64,000 bases of DNA from Linyphia triangularis. Lineage: Eukaryota; Arthropoda; Arachnida; Araneae; Linyphiidae. Both the position numbers and the translations under genes were made by a program. Positions 1 through 11,480 of this stretch are shown in pieces; position 1 is the stretch's first letter; every line of letters begins with the position of its first letter. Under the pieces are notes generated by a model that did no database searches, had not been told where the DNA came from, and worked only from the letters and a program-made list of their open reading frames with translations. The stretch is from positions 90,755,305 to 90,819,304 of the forward strand of contig OZ021725.1 in assembly GCA_963978545.1 (NCBI GenBank), in the 5' to 3' direction.

Positions 1-1599
1 AATATTTTTAGTATCTTTTCTAGACAACTAAACTCAAATTAGTGTTACTTTGTCACTACTTTTAGAGTTACAAAGTTTTGAGTTACTTTGTAACTCATAG
101 ACTATGAATTAAAAAGTGTACTTTTATGTTAATTTCATTTACTCCTAACAAATTAGTGTATCTTAAGAGAGGCATTATAATATTTTATTTAATAAATAGA
201 ACTGGACAAAATTAATGTTTCATTGAGTGAGAAAGAGTTAGTGCAATGTGACATCTGTAATATGCTAAACTGGAAGTATATTAGAATAATAGATGAAAGT
301 TTAGTTATTTAAGGTTAATATCAAGTTTTCTCAGAAAATGTTTTAGGTAGCTTAAATTTTTTCAATGTAAACACAAGCTTATCAAATAAATTCATTTCAG
401 TTCTTGTATTATGAACTTTTTCACCCAGGAGAAATTACTCGTGTGATGTCACAAGTTTGGAGTTCAGAAATGTTTCAATTGGCCACGGTTTTGAGCTGTG
501 ACCGTTGTTTCTGTTAAAATGTAAATAAAGACATAGATGAATAGTGATCATGGCGTTTATGACGTCATAGTAACGTGTTTTACTTAAAATGTTTGAAAAT
601 TCATGAAATTCACTATTTTCCATTACTTATGGTCCTTTTTTTGCTTAAAATCATGACTTTCAAAGCGAAAATTTACAATCAAATTGCTTAAATTCATGAC
701 TTTCTCTCCCTAAGTGGGGATACCCTGTCTTTAAACCATAAAAAAAAAAAAAAAAAAAAAAAAGTAAACATGCAATAAATTCAATACTATTTTAAATTTT
801 TATTAAATTCAAACACATACAATTTTTGCCAATATAAATTAGCTAAAGTCAGTGAGTTAATTTTATAATATTTATAAGGTAGTAAATTTTACCCAAGACA
901 CACAGTCAACTTTTTGGGGTACCTGGGTCAAGCTTATAAATAGTTTATATTTATCTTTGCAAAAATCTATTTTTCTACACTAACATTTTGGCAAAAACTA
1001 ATACTGAAATGAAAAGTTTTACAGATTCATTTGTTTTCCCGAGGTCATTTACAATTATTTATTCATTTTATAATTCTCCCACAACTGGAAGTTGGAACAA
1101 AGGAATACTAATTTCATAGCTTTCTTTGATTTCATTGGGCAACAATATCACCATCATAAAAGTTTTGTTTGTCAGACAGCAGATACTTTTTGTTATTTTT
1201 ATGCAGAGATCTCTGATAGTAAAAAATGGGATAGGCTTAGAAAATAAACATCTTATATGCTGATATTAACTAGTTTTGAATAAAATACTCAACACATTTT
1301 GAAAAAGTTTTAGTGTTTTTACTTAACAAAAAATGTGCAAAAAAAAGTATTTGAATACAGTTATATATTTAATAAGCTCATATCCAATTATTTTAAGAAA
1401 AAATTGTCAAAGTATTTCAATTTTTTAAGTTAGATCACAATTAAAAAAAAAAAAAATCAATGAATACTTTTAAAATTTATAATTTGGCTGTTTCCTTTTA
1501 TGAATTCATAGCTAAAAATATATGACTTAGTTTAAAGTCAATAAAATGTTTACCAAAGTTCATAAGTACATATAGAAAATATTAAATAGAAAGAGATAC
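1..1599. other. Probable PPME1 intron sequence, no further exon seen
   Basis: AT-rich sequence with a 24-bp A tract at 740-763 and scattered short A/T runs. No continuation of the PPME1 reading frame, tRNA or clear transposon end was seen. By position it should be the intron after exon 6. Confidence 0.5.
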
Positions 1600-1671
1600 C
1601 TATGTCCAACTAAAACCACTGATGGCTGATCCTCATCCCCATAAAGTGTGTCGAAGACTTCCCCAACATCA
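1600..1671 (-). CDS. PPME1: PPME1 exon 6 (ends inside the nucleophile serine codon)
   Basis: The frame reads SDVGEVFDTLYGDEDQPSVV then LVGH, and ends AG| in phase 2 at donor GTATCT. The next exon must begin with T or C to restore serine, then MGG. I searched 1-1599 on the minus strand for a reading like MGGA and found none, so the downstream exons lie outside the window. Confidence 0.92.
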
Positions 1672-4600
1672 CTGTAAATAGAATTTAACAATTTAATTAT
1701 TTAAAATGATAAAAAAAAGTAGTCTTACAGTGACTAAATGTGGAAACAAATTGCTACCTTGATAATCTTTCAGCAGATAAATCATCATCATTTGCAGAAT
1801 GAGTTTCTCCTGGTGATTAAAATGAGGTTTTAAAAGTAAAATAAACAAGCAAAAGGAGAAAATTTTAGAAAGCAATGGGGAATACTTTAACCACACAGTT
1901 TCAATACATTGATTATTGAGTGATTATTTCTAAAATCATGCATACATTTTTACTGAAGCACATTTAAGTACATCACACTTTTTTTTTTTTTTTTTAGAAA
2001 AATACAAAACAATTTCATTTAAAAGAGTCTACTAGTTTAAAATAATTATGTATTTATTATTTTGATAAGTGGTGGTAGATATAAATTTTTTAATAGTATT
2101 AAACAAGAAAAATTCTAATATTTCAGAAAAATTCTTGCGGCATTGTTTATACACGAAAAAACTATCTAACATACATTATTGACAGCACCATATATGTAAG
2201 AAATTAAACTGAATTGTTCCATAAAACAATAAGTTATTGTTAGTATAATAACAAATAAAATCAAGTACCATGTCCTCTTATATCCATAGCTGCTATCTGA
2301 CAATCCACAAGTTGAATAATAGCATTCTGAAACAGAGAAAGATGTAGTACAATGCATTTTTTACAAACAACATCCACTAAATAACACAAAAAGAGCAGGC
2401 ACAAATTTGATTCGTCTAGGAACAATTGAATTCCAACTTTTACAGAATAACTCTGGCATTATTAGCAATCAGTACTGTGGATGTATAGAAGTTTAATAAT
2501 TATACCAACCATGGTCCATTAATGAATTTGTTACAAGCACAAAGGATAAAGACAATATCCACCTGATTAACTTCAATTATAATAGCTTGATAATGTGGTG
2601 ATGAAATTATTTGTAGAAAAAGTACACTCTCTTTTAATACTATTACTGCTTTTTGTCAGGCAATTTTTAGCACAAATAATTTTTGTGTAGAGAATTCAAA
2701 TCTTTCAAAGAAAATTACAAATAACATGGGATGACATTTTTTTCAATAAAAATAGGCTTACCAAAACCAATCATTACCTTGTGAAACAAACTATGTTGCC
2801 TTCATATTTTAAGCAGCTATTATAAATAAATTCATTTACTGGATTTGCATTTTGGAAGGAAGAAAAAAAAAAAAAAAGTTTACAATTTGCAACAAATTTT
2901 TTAATTGTTTTCAACACTGTTATAACCCTATTATTCTTCATACATTTTTAAACAACAAATGCATATATTTTTATAAACTGCAATTAAACTGAGTACGAGA
3001 ATACTTGTCATCACAGAAACTGAGATCACATACCTAAAAACGGACATAAAACTACTCTGGATTCAGCACAGTAATTAGATTTGAATAAAAAAAATTATTA
3101 AGGCTGTAAATTATGCTAAAAAAATAAGGTTAAATATTTGATAAACTATACACAATTTGTAAGAAAATGTTATAAGATGAGTTATTTTGTTTCTAAAACT
3201 TAGATCAAAATCCAAACCTAAATAAAATTATTGGCATGATTTTGATAAGACATTATTGACATTTCAAAAATATGTATAAGCTATGGTTGTAGTAGAATTT
3301 CTAAGTCACAAACATGACTACTAAAACAGTTAATCTGAACAAATTGTCGCCAGGGGTCTATGTAGAAGGAAATTTGGGTCCTTTTAAGGACCCTTCACAA
3401 AATTTCATAATTAACAAAAGGATCCTTCGCAAAATTCCATGTGCAACAAACTGACCTTTCACAAAATTCCAAGTAAAAAAAAACCGGAACCTTCATAATA
3501 TTTCCAGTTGGAAAACGGACCAATTACTAAATTACAAAGTTTATTTTATGCTAAAAGGAGAAAACTGCTCACTTGCCCACATGTTGGTTATAAAGAAGTG
3601 ACGTCATTGATGCCAAACCATATGTTCAAAATATATGAAATTGGAAATTTTTCACAAAATTAATATTTTTTCACAAAAATAGGACACTGTAAAAAAAATC
3701 TGGATAGACCCCTGGTCGCAATTGATGGAAGCAACTAATTTTTTAAACTAGATTTTATTAGTTTTCTAAGTAGTTCTTATTGTGTATAAACAGGGTTCCC
3801 ACTCTAATTACAGAAAGAAAATCGATGACTTTTCAATGATTTTCAAGGACCAAACTAATGTTTTTAAGGACCTTTGAAAATTTGTTTTTAGGCATCATGT
3901 TATATATAAATTTTTAATAAAGTATATTCTGTCAAAAAAGTTACAAGTTGGTGGATGCGTAGTACAAATATGTCAGAGAATTCCAATACGATGCAGATAA
4001 GTGGTGGTCACGCGGAGATAGCAAGTCCGAGTTGTATTTTTATAACTTTGACAGTTGTTACAACATTCGCAAAAATTAAGGACTTTTAAGGATCTCTAAG
4101 CATTTTCAAGGACTTTTAAGCACCTCTATGCATTTTCAAGCACTTTCAAAGCCTTGAAAACAAGTTAAAAAATATTAAGCACTTTTAATTACTTTCAATG
4201 ACCATGGGAACCCTGATAAACTATAATTTTAGTCATTTTCGGCCATAGGCTCAAATGCTCCGTTTACCCAAATAAGCAATCTGATGAAATATTGCTTATA
4301 AAATATTTCTCATGGAAATATAACTATGAGAAGAATTTCATTTTTGAAAGTTAAAATAAAATACAATGTATGTAGTTAATTATTAATAATTGAAAATTAA
4401 TTATTTAACAAATGTAAATGAAGAAACTCATAAACAAACTAACATTGGACTATTTTTTTTATTATTTTAACTTAGTTACTAAAGTAAGTTTATGTTCTTC
4501 AGCTTTAGCTCTGAATGTTGGTAAATTACAAAGACATATGTACACATAAAAATTCAATAAACATGATAATATTTTGTTTGTGTGTAGAATGGCTATTATG

Positions 4601-7600
4601 CTAAACTTCTCACCGTCAAAAGAGACCAAGAAAGTCCACTATACCCTCCTCCATGTAACAACAAAAGTAGTGGGCCAGAGCTACCTTTCAAGTACACCCT
4701 GAAAGTCTTGAAATTGTTAAGAAAAAATAGCTTAGGTCAGGAATTATTATTAATTAGTAAATTCACAATAATTGGAAATTTCTTTACAATATGTACACTG
4801 ATTAAATTATACTAATACCCTTATAGCAAGAACTAATGGGTATTACAAAAGTGGTGCAGAAAACACAAGATCTCCTAAAAAAAAAAAAAGTAAAATAAAA
4901 TTCATCCACATAACATTTTAATTAGAATTACTTGCAGTTTTTATTAGAGTTGTTTAGGTACTCAACTTAGCTTTATAAAATTAGCTTTTGAACAAATCGT
5001 AAATTAAATTTGTTTTGTGCAAAAACAATTTTCTCTGTACAATACATACACTTATAAACATTTTTAACAAAATTTGCTTCCAGCTTAAAGAAACACAATT
5101 ATGCTTTAGAACAATAAGCAAGTTTTGCAACTATTTATTGACATAAAATTAAACAACATGCTTAAGGTATGTAAAAAAAAAAAAAAAAAAAAACATCAAT
5201 TGACTAATAAATTTTTAGAACATGAATTTTATTTATCTCATGAATAATCAAGCAAAATTTTAATAACAAAAGATTGTAAATGTATGTTGTATTGCACAGA
5301 GAAAATTGTTTTTGCACAAAACAAATTTAATTTATGATTTTTTTTAAAACTAATTTTAGATTACTTCACAAAAGCAAGAATTTAAAAAAAAAAAAAAATT
5401 AAGAAGCAGGAAATAGCATTTCAGCCATTACAATAGTTAAGAAAATAAATAATAAAATATTGGTCACATTTTAAAAGGATACACTACCATCAGAAATCGT
5501 TACATCTCGGTATGTGTCATAGTATGTATCCCAAGAAACTGGTGTGTAATCGCGGCGTCGATTAATCTTCCGTGCAGCTAACCTAAATAAATAAGGAAAT
5601 ACTGTATTTACATGAGAAAATAATTCAGTTTATTGAAATTGATCTGAAATCTATATAAACTCCATAGAGATCTGAAATCTAAATAGATTCCGATATGACA
5701 AATGAATAATTCTTAAACATAATATTAATGCAGGTAAGAAAGGAACAACATACAATTATTAAAAGCAGTACTAGCTCAAAAGCAACATTCAATATTATAT
5801 TAACACATAATGATTTTCTGAAGTTTGTTTCAAAAAAGTAAAATTTTGTTGACTGAATCAAACATATATAACTGAAAATTAAATACTACAATCAATTATG
5901 GAAAATATATGATTTTTAGAATAGGCTATGCTATAAAAATAATTAAAAAATGTAAATAGAAAAATTTAGTGGAAATATGCATAAACTTGCTCTAGGGAAA
6001 CTGCCTGGCTAGCATACAAGAGGTTTTGCAATAAAGATTTGGTGTAGGTATCTTTTTTCATAGTTAGTAGACACAATACCATGATTGTAACAGAAGGATG
6101 AAGTCATGGAAGATTCTTGAGTTTTCTTTTATTTGAGATGTAAATGCATGGCAGTATACTTTTAAAAGACTTTTCAAAAGGCATTCCCTCCTTCATACAG
6201 ATAAATATCTAATGATATTCTTGCACAGTATCTAGCACCAAACTATCGCCCATACCAAACAACCATTAAAACTAAACTACAAAAGATATTTTACTTCCTA
6301 CAAAAGTTAAGGAATTCCTAAAAAATGTTAAATAATTTTTGGTAAAAATGTAAGGTTTCAATATTTTTTTTTTTTTAATACTATAGATAAAGCCAGTCTA
6401 ATATACAATCGTCATACTAGTAAGCCAAAGCAAAGGACGTCAAATTGAAAAAGAGCACCAATGGAACCGATTTATAACTTTTTTCTTCATCATAGGTACT
6501 TTTCAGGTTGAACTTAAATGTTTGTTGGTCTTGCGATTGAGGAAAGCAACCCCCCCCCCCCACCAGCCTAGGTACTACCCGCTATCTGCATTCCCTTCGA
6601 AATACACTGTCGATCATGAGGACTAATAAGAAACCTGAGCAGCAGTTGATATCAGTCAAGACAGCCCTAATAGCTTTTTAGCCTTGGGAAATTGATTGGC
6701 TGGTCGCACATGGTGTTAATATCTGCTCATTGACAAAAGAGATACCAGACATGCAATGGGATGTATTGTCAATAGTACTTCAGACTGTGTCTACAATATA
6801 CAGTTGATAAGAAGTGATCTTCAACCTTTTTAATGGAATTGTGGAAGCATGCCCTCCACTTTTTCTAGACAGAAAAGGTCATAAACATTGCATTCGTACC
6901 CAGTGTACACTAAATAGATGATACATACAAAGAGGAGAAACTATTCTGAGATTATTTTCTATGCCCAAAAGCTCATCGAGTACATCATTAAATTCAATTC
7001 CCAGTGGGACATGTATTTACAGAATGATTCATTTTACAACTAACATGTATAAGTAACGTACGGTGTGGGTACGAGAGTTCAAATGTTTAAATTTATGAAT
7101 GAAAAATTTGCAATTTTTAAGAACCAATTTCAAAAGTTAGCCATTGATATATCGAACACCAATAAAAGTGAGTTGTTTAAAGATTTATTTCTTTACAGTT
7201 TAGTAAAAATAATTTAACTTTCAAAATACTAAGTTTTCATTTAGCAAAATAAGTGTTATTCGGGTAAAATTTTATTGATTATTTGTTTTACCCTAAAACG
7301 TCTGATAAAAGTATGAAATACACAGTAAAAAAAAACACAATTTGTGAGACATTTTGGGTTAAAAGTTACTAGGGTTTAATGCTAAACTCTTAATTTTACT
7401 CTATGAATAGTTTTATTTCAACAGTTAACAGAGTTCAACTGTTTTACTTTAGTTCCAAATAATGATGTCGAAATTCACCAGGTCTCTACAGTGCATCCGT
7501 ACCGAAATTTTTCACCAGCCAATGACTTTTTTCCTGTGATACGTTTATGGTAAAGCACTTTTTCATATTTATTTCTTCTCAAATTAGAGTATGATTCAAA

Positions 7601-7759
7601 AAGAAGATATTAGTTTTGTACAACAAGGGGATAAATATAATTTGAATACATAGAAATGAATTTAGTTCGTTTTTTAACAGGCGGTTTCGCATACCCTGTG
7701 CTTCCCGAGTACATAGGAGGGAGTTTATTTTTCAGAATCTCTTTGGCCAAATTAGACAT
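1600..7759 (-). CDS. PPME1: Protein phosphatase methylesterase 1 (PPME1), N-terminal part, six exons; gene continues past the left edge
   Basis: PPME1 is an alpha/beta hydrolase that removes the methyl ester from the C-terminal leucine of the PP2A catalytic subunit. I assembled it by eye from six minus-strand exons: 7695-7759, 5483-5582, 4614-4706, 2269-2326, 1758-1809 and 1600-1671. All junctions are GT-AG and in phase, giving 440 coding bases (146 codons plus 2 bases). Visible landmarks in order are an N-terminus starting MSNLAKEILKNKLPP, the segment RRRDYTPVSWDTYY (vertebrate PPME1 has a very similar RKRDFSPVPWSQYF), the oxyanion strand LLLLLHGGGYSGLSW, MDIRGHGET, DLSAERLSSDVGEVFDTLYG, and SVVLVGHS. 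The last serine codon is the nucleophile-elbow serine (GHSMGG in the family) and is split by the final visible intron. The family is about 380 residues long, so more than half is off the edge. No frameshift or stop is seen, so the gene looks functional. Confidence 0.93.
1758..1809 (-). CDS. PPME1: PPME1 exon 5 (ETHSANDDDLSAERLS)
   Basis: Entry is in phase 1 and exit in phase 2 (AG|). It encodes ETHSANDDDLSAERLS, equivalent to ETKVKNPEDLSAETMA in vertebrates. The acceptor is CACCAG and the donor AAG|GTAGCA. Only 52 bp. Confidence 0.92.
2269..2326 (-). CDS. PPME1: PPME1 exon 4 (MDIRGHG strand)
   Basis: The frame reads NAIIQLVDCQIAAMDIRGHG (AAIISRVQCRIVALDLRSHG in vertebrates). The acceptor is TTTCTCTGTTTCAG and the donor G|GTACTT in phase 1. 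The next exon completes the glycine codon. Confidence 0.93.
3351..3714. mobile_element. 364-bp non-autonomous DNA transposon in PPME1 intron 3
   Basis: The ends are inverted copies: CAGGGGTCTATGTAGA at the left and TCTGGATAGACCCCTG at the right. Both sides carry the 5-bp direct repeat GTCGC (3346-3350 and 3715-3719), a target-site duplication. CAGGGG ends are hAT-like, although hAT usually makes 8-bp duplications. Internally it holds repeated TTTCACAAAATT motifs and has no coding capacity. Confidence 0.75.
3791..4215. mobile_element. hAT-like MITE (CAGGGTTCCCA...TGGGAACCCTG) in PPME1 intron 3
   Basis: Terminal inverted repeats CAGGGTTCCCA and TGGGAACCCTG bound 425 bp. The interior has many direct copies of TTAAGGACTTTTAAG / TTTTCAAGGAC. 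A convincing 8-bp duplication was not found. A decayed fragment of the same family lies at 28388-28470. Confidence 0.7.
4614..4706 (-). CDS. PPME1: PPME1 exon 3 (oxyanion-hole HGGG motif)
   Basis: This 93-bp, 31-codon exon runs from TFRVYLKGSSGPLLLLLHGG to GYSGLSWSLLT. The HGGG motif and following serine/tryptophan are diagnostic of PPME1 within the alpha/beta hydrolases. The acceptor is ...TTTCAAG, the donor ACG|GTGAGA, and both ends are phase 0. Confidence 0.92.
4978..5356. mobile_element. 379-bp MITE with ~75-bp terminal inverted repeats, TA-flanked, in PPME1 intron 2
   Basis: The left arm (AAATTAGCTTTT..., including TTTGTTTTGTGCAAAAACAA) is repeated in inverse orientation at 5284-5356 with few differences. 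TA dinucleotides flank both ends (4976-4977 and 5357-5358), as in Tc1/mariner-type MITEs. The centre is AT-rich with a ~20-bp A tract and no ORF. Confidence 0.75.
5483..5582 (-). CDS. PPME1: PPME1 exon 2 (RRRDYTPVSW segment)
   Basis: The acceptor TTATTTAG precedes the frame LAARKINRRRDYTPVSWDTY and then YDTYRDVTISDGS. This is the conserved pre-barrel segment of PPME1. The donor that keeps frame with exon 3 is AGT|GTATCC. A better-looking GTAGTG donor sits five bases earlier but gives the wrong phase, so the 3' boundary is less certain than the rest. Confidence 0.88.
5860..7690. other. PPME1 intron 1, no assignable feature
   Basis: This is the large first intron between 5582 and 7695. It contains a C tract near 6551-6562 and a slightly higher-complexity stretch at 6480-6900 that looks like a decayed repeat but could not be assigned. 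No exon-like reading was seen on either strand. Confidence 0.4.
7695..7759 (-). CDS. PPME1: PPME1 exon 1 (start codon, residues 1-22)
   Basis: ATG at 7759-7757 opens MSNLAKEILKNKLPPMYSGS. It matches the family pattern of a short hydrophobic/basic stretch followed by LP and a Ser/Gly-rich linker. The upstream in-frame residues (from 7798) do not resemble PPME1, so this ATG is preferred. The donor is AGG|GTATGC, leaving phase 2 (GG), which pairs with the first G of exon 2. The alternative donor at CCT|GTTAAA, 11 bases further on, would break the frame. Confidence 0.85.
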
Positions 7760-8198
7760 CTTAAAGACTTGGGAGAATCCTTTTGTGCATAAAAGCACTT
7801 TTTAAAAGGGAACTTTTATAATCAGTAAATGATGCCTCTCAGTAAAACCCAAGGAGGTTAGAAGAGAGAGGAGGTCCGAGCAAGCTTGGCGCGAAGAAGC
7901 AGACTTTGGCAACCCTACTCTCACTTGAACTAAGCCTATACAAACCGACTTTTTAGTACGCTCTTCTACGGGAAAAAACGTGGGTAGGGTTTGAAATTCT
8001 GCCAAATTTTTAATATAGTTTCTAAAAAAGCAATTTCTGTGGTTGTAGGCTATAGTTCAAGACCTGAACTATCAAATGGTATGCGTATTACTCTTCACAG
8101 CTAATAATTAAGCAATATTCAGAGGTTTTTAAATCCCTCTCACTAACTTCGATTTTGTATGATTAAGTGCAAATCGATGGAGGGCTAATTACACATTT

Positions 8199-8836
8199 GC
8201 CGTCATCCAATCGAGAAAAAACTTATCAGATTGATTCGATGTTGATGACAATGCACTCAGTTAAGTTTTGGGGGCTATTACTATCACTAAAAGACTGCTT
8301 TTACACACGCTACTATTGGACTAATTAGCCCACTTGCCATCCACCCATCAAGCTGAAACTTGGCAGATGGATTCGATTTGGATGACAATGCATTCAATCA
8401 AATTTTTAGGCGAGTCACTACCACTAAAAGGCCACTTTTACGTATGCTTTTTATTGACGCTTTGGTTTACTTATAAACCCTTTTCCTATCATGAGATTAA
8501 ACATTTAAACTTAGCGGACGCACTCGTTGTCTATGAGAATGCTTTCTATTAAGTTTTGGGACTGTCACACAACGGCAGTTTTTACATGCGTTTCTATTGC
8601 CTTACGTTAGAATTATCAGTAGCCTTTACTCACGTACTATTATCCAGATACAAACCTTAATTCAAACATGTTAAATTTTAGCAATATTTAATGACTGAAA
8701 TCTTCTACTATTAAAGTTACCGAGGAAAAATATTCAAAGGGCTAATTAACCCACTTGCCGTCATCTAATTGAACTGAGACTTGGCAGATGGACTCGTTGT
8801 GGATGAAAATTTAAAAAATGGATTCAATATTTTAAA
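8199..8836 (+). repeat. Left subterminal array of ~138-bp units
   Basis: Successive copies carry GCCGTCATCCAAT, CTTGGCAGATGGATTCG, GGATGACAATGCATTCA, AAGTTTTGGGGGCT and CACTAAAAG in the same order. The first two copies start 137 bp apart (8199 and 8336). The third is decayed and the fourth starts at 8757. The same unit occurs inverted at 10830-11480. Confidence 0.7.
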
Positions 8837-9019
8837 GCCGACCAAACGGTATAGTGGTTAGCGTGCTAGCTTCTAGACCACGAGGTTGCGGGTTCGAGTC
8901 CCGTGTTGGCATGGGTGTTTGTAAATGTATGTTGGCTTGTCTAATGACGAATGTTTCGGCGCATTTTATAGCCCTCGTGTTGCTGACGGCGCCAGATAAT
9001 CTGAATACAACCAACCAAC
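8837..9019 (+). mobile_element. tRNA-derived SINE, family A
   Basis: The head resembles a tRNA with pol III boxes: box A TAGTGGTTAGCG at 8852-8863 and box B GGTTCGAGTCC at 8891-8901. It is followed by a tRNA-unrelated body ending in CAACCAACCAACC. A perfect 12-bp target duplication, CAATATTTTAAA, flanks it (8825-8836 and 9020-9031). Three more copies of the family occur at 38.9, 40.7 and 40.9 kb. Confidence 0.9.
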
Positions 9020-9204
9020 CAATATTTTAAAAAAATGGATACCAATATTTTCTTTACCTTTGCACACTATGTAATGTAATCGTTTCGTAATCTATTGGAA
9101 ATATTTTACACTAGCTGCATGGTTCCTCGTTGCGGATATCCATCATTGGTGTATAGGTCTCGTCTCAGCTTTTGGGGCTTTACTCGAAAAAAGGTTCATT
9201 GCCA

Positions 9205-9455
9205 CGCAAATCCAAGCTCGCTTCGCCTGCTGGAAGTTTAATTGTAACATAAAAGCAGCTCGCTTCACTGGCTAAAAGTTTATTGACACATAAGCACTGG
9301 CTCGCTTCACTCGTTCAAAGGTTAGTTGCTACGCAAACACAACTCTCTTCGCTCGCTGAAAAATTCTTTGCTACGCCCTCACAGGCTTGCTTTGCTCGCT
9401 GGAAGGTTAATTTTATTGCGCAAGCATATGTTCACTTCGCTCACTGAAACTCGTA
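9205..9455. repeat. 44-bp minisatellite, about six units
   Basis: The repeating core is GCTCGCTTCGCTCGCTG followed by an AAGGTTTATTG-like half and a CTACGCAAACAC-like half. Units start near 9209, 9256, 9301, 9343, 9386 and 9431. It lies inside the composite element. Confidence 0.7.
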
Positions 9456-10829
9456 CCCTACGCTTATTTGAAGTCACTTTATAAAGAAAAACTTTAAAAA
9501 AATTTAAATAAAAAAAATTTAAATGTTAACATTTTGTTTAAGAAAATCAAAATTAGAAGGCAAGATCTACTAATGTCGAAAATTTCAGAGCTCTACGCTT
9601 ATTTAAAATCACTTTATAAAATAAAAAAAGCTTAAAAAATTAATTAAAAAATATTAATTAAAGTTTTTGGTTGTTTACTTCGATTGATTATTTCGTTTTC
9701 CGTGCGTCAAATTCCTAATGTCCGCTGAAATCTAAATCGTAGCTTTTACAATGGCTTACTTTTGAAGACTTCTCGGTGCTAATTTGTAAAGGGCAATTGA
9801 GGGTCCACTGTGGGTGGGCCTGAAACGAGATGCGAGAGCCGGTTCCCCCCCCCCCTGGTGGCGGGTGACAACCGCCCCTCTTTGTTAATTTGTAACGGAC
9901 GATGGGTACAAGGGTCCGAAAACAAGTCCATTATCACTCCGTGGCCTGAGGGAAGAATAGGAACAGAGAAAAGCCCCCTGCTATTGGGATTTCTAAGCAG
10001 AAGTTTTACGACTTGTCGATGAACAAGGCGGCTTCTTTTCTTAGTTCTTAAGGTATTTGGATTTCGAACTTTATGTTTGAAAAGAAAAGGAATAATGGAA
10101 AAAACTTGGCTTTCTATTGAAAACTTTGGATGCTTTTTTTCGATTCGAATTTTGTTATAATAGTTTTACAAAACATTATTATTGTAATATCATGGGTCAT
10201 CAGATATCTACGTTGCTTTGGTTTAATTTATATTATTACTTATGAAGCTCTTATGTGTTTTTGGAATATTTTGCGCGATTGAAATACTTTTGTGAGAATT
10301 TTGTTTGAATTCAGTAATTAATTAAGAATAATTTCAATACTGCAACGCAAATAAAAAAAAAAAAGCTTTTAAAAAGCACTGAAACGGTTAACAATAATTA
10401 TTATCATCAGTTTATATTGACATTATTATATAAACCTACATAATAAAACTCAGAATTAAAAATTAACAGATTTATCTAAACTTTTACAAACTACAGAGAA
10501 ATTACGGCGCCAGATTAGAGGAACCACCTTGAGTTATTTAATAATGTAAACTTATTAAAGGGTAAATATCTGAAGTACCGAAAGAAAACTGTTCGATGAT
10601 TTAATTATTTATCTCATTAACATCTTAAATTCAAGAAGTCTTTTTACTATTATAACTCATAAAAACAAAGTTTCTAATATAAATCCTTTATATATATGTT
10701 TTATGTGTTAAGTCACTGAACTCAGATCAAGTTTTGATAATGTTTGATCACTAAGGGGAAAAAACAACATCTATTCCGAAATATTTACTAGTTTCAAAAC
10801 TTGCTTGAATACATTTTCATCCACAGCGA

Positions 10830-11480
10830 GTCTATCTGGCAAGTTTCAGTCCAATTGGATGAAGTGTGATGTCATCAGAGGGCGACGATAGTAGCTTGTG
10901 TAAAAGCATTCTTTTATAATAGTGTCAGTCCCCAAAACTTGATATAATACATTCTTAGTGACAATGAATCTGTCTATCAAATTTCAGCGCGATTGGATGA
11001 CGGTAAGTGGATTTATTAGCATTCAGAAACGATAATAGAAGCCTGTGTTAAAGCGATCTTTTTGAGTGTCTGTGGCAGCCCCCAAAACTTGATACAATGT
11101 ATTGGAATCTATATCAAATCAATCTGCAAAGTTTCATTTCGACTGGATGACAGATGTTAATAAAAAAAATCATTAGAAGTGACAATGTAGTGTCTGCAAT
11201 AGCGGTCTTTAAGTGACAGCCCCCAAAACTTAATAAAATGCATTGTCATCGATATCGAATCTATGTGACCAATTTCACCCGATTGGTTGGTTGGTTCGCT
11301 CAAAGACCTATTTTTATGCACAATAACGGCTAATCAGGCCAGGATTTACAGCTTAACGTGGATTCTGAACCACAACGAACATCCATGGCAAAACCCGGAT
11401 TCAAACCCGGCCTTTGGCATGCGTGGCCAGAGCGCTAACCACACCGCCATCAGGTTGGTCAGCCTGATTGGATGACGGTA
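10830..11480 (-). repeat. Right subterminal array of ~138-bp units (inverse of 8199-8836)
   Basis: Copies of CCCCAAAACTTGAT, ATTGGATGACGG and the AATCTGTCT/CAAATTTCAG block recur near 10850, 10990, 11140, 11280 and 11466. They are reverse complements of the left array units. A SINE sits inside the array. Confidence 0.7.
11287..11465 (-). mobile_element. tRNA-derived SINE, family B
   Basis: Read on the minus strand it has a tRNA-like head (TGATGGCGGTGTGGTTAGCG, then CCGGGTTTGAATCC as box B). The body is CATGGATGTTCGTTGTGGTT and then GCTTAACG-type sequence, ending in CAACCAACCAA. A short GATTGG repeat flanks it and it interrupts a unit of the right subterminal array. Other copies lie at 14.3, 32.2, 38.5 and 41.8 kb. 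Confidence 0.85.

Noticed and set aside
3783..4223. An 8-bp target duplication for the CAGGGTTCCCA element
   Set aside because: Flanks TGTATAAA and ATAAACTA overlap only when shifted by a base or two, so no duplication is claimed.
8837..8912. A tRNA gene
   Set aside because: The tRNA-like head lacks a proper cloverleaf, continues into a conserved unrelated body, has target duplications and is repeated three more times. It is a SINE.
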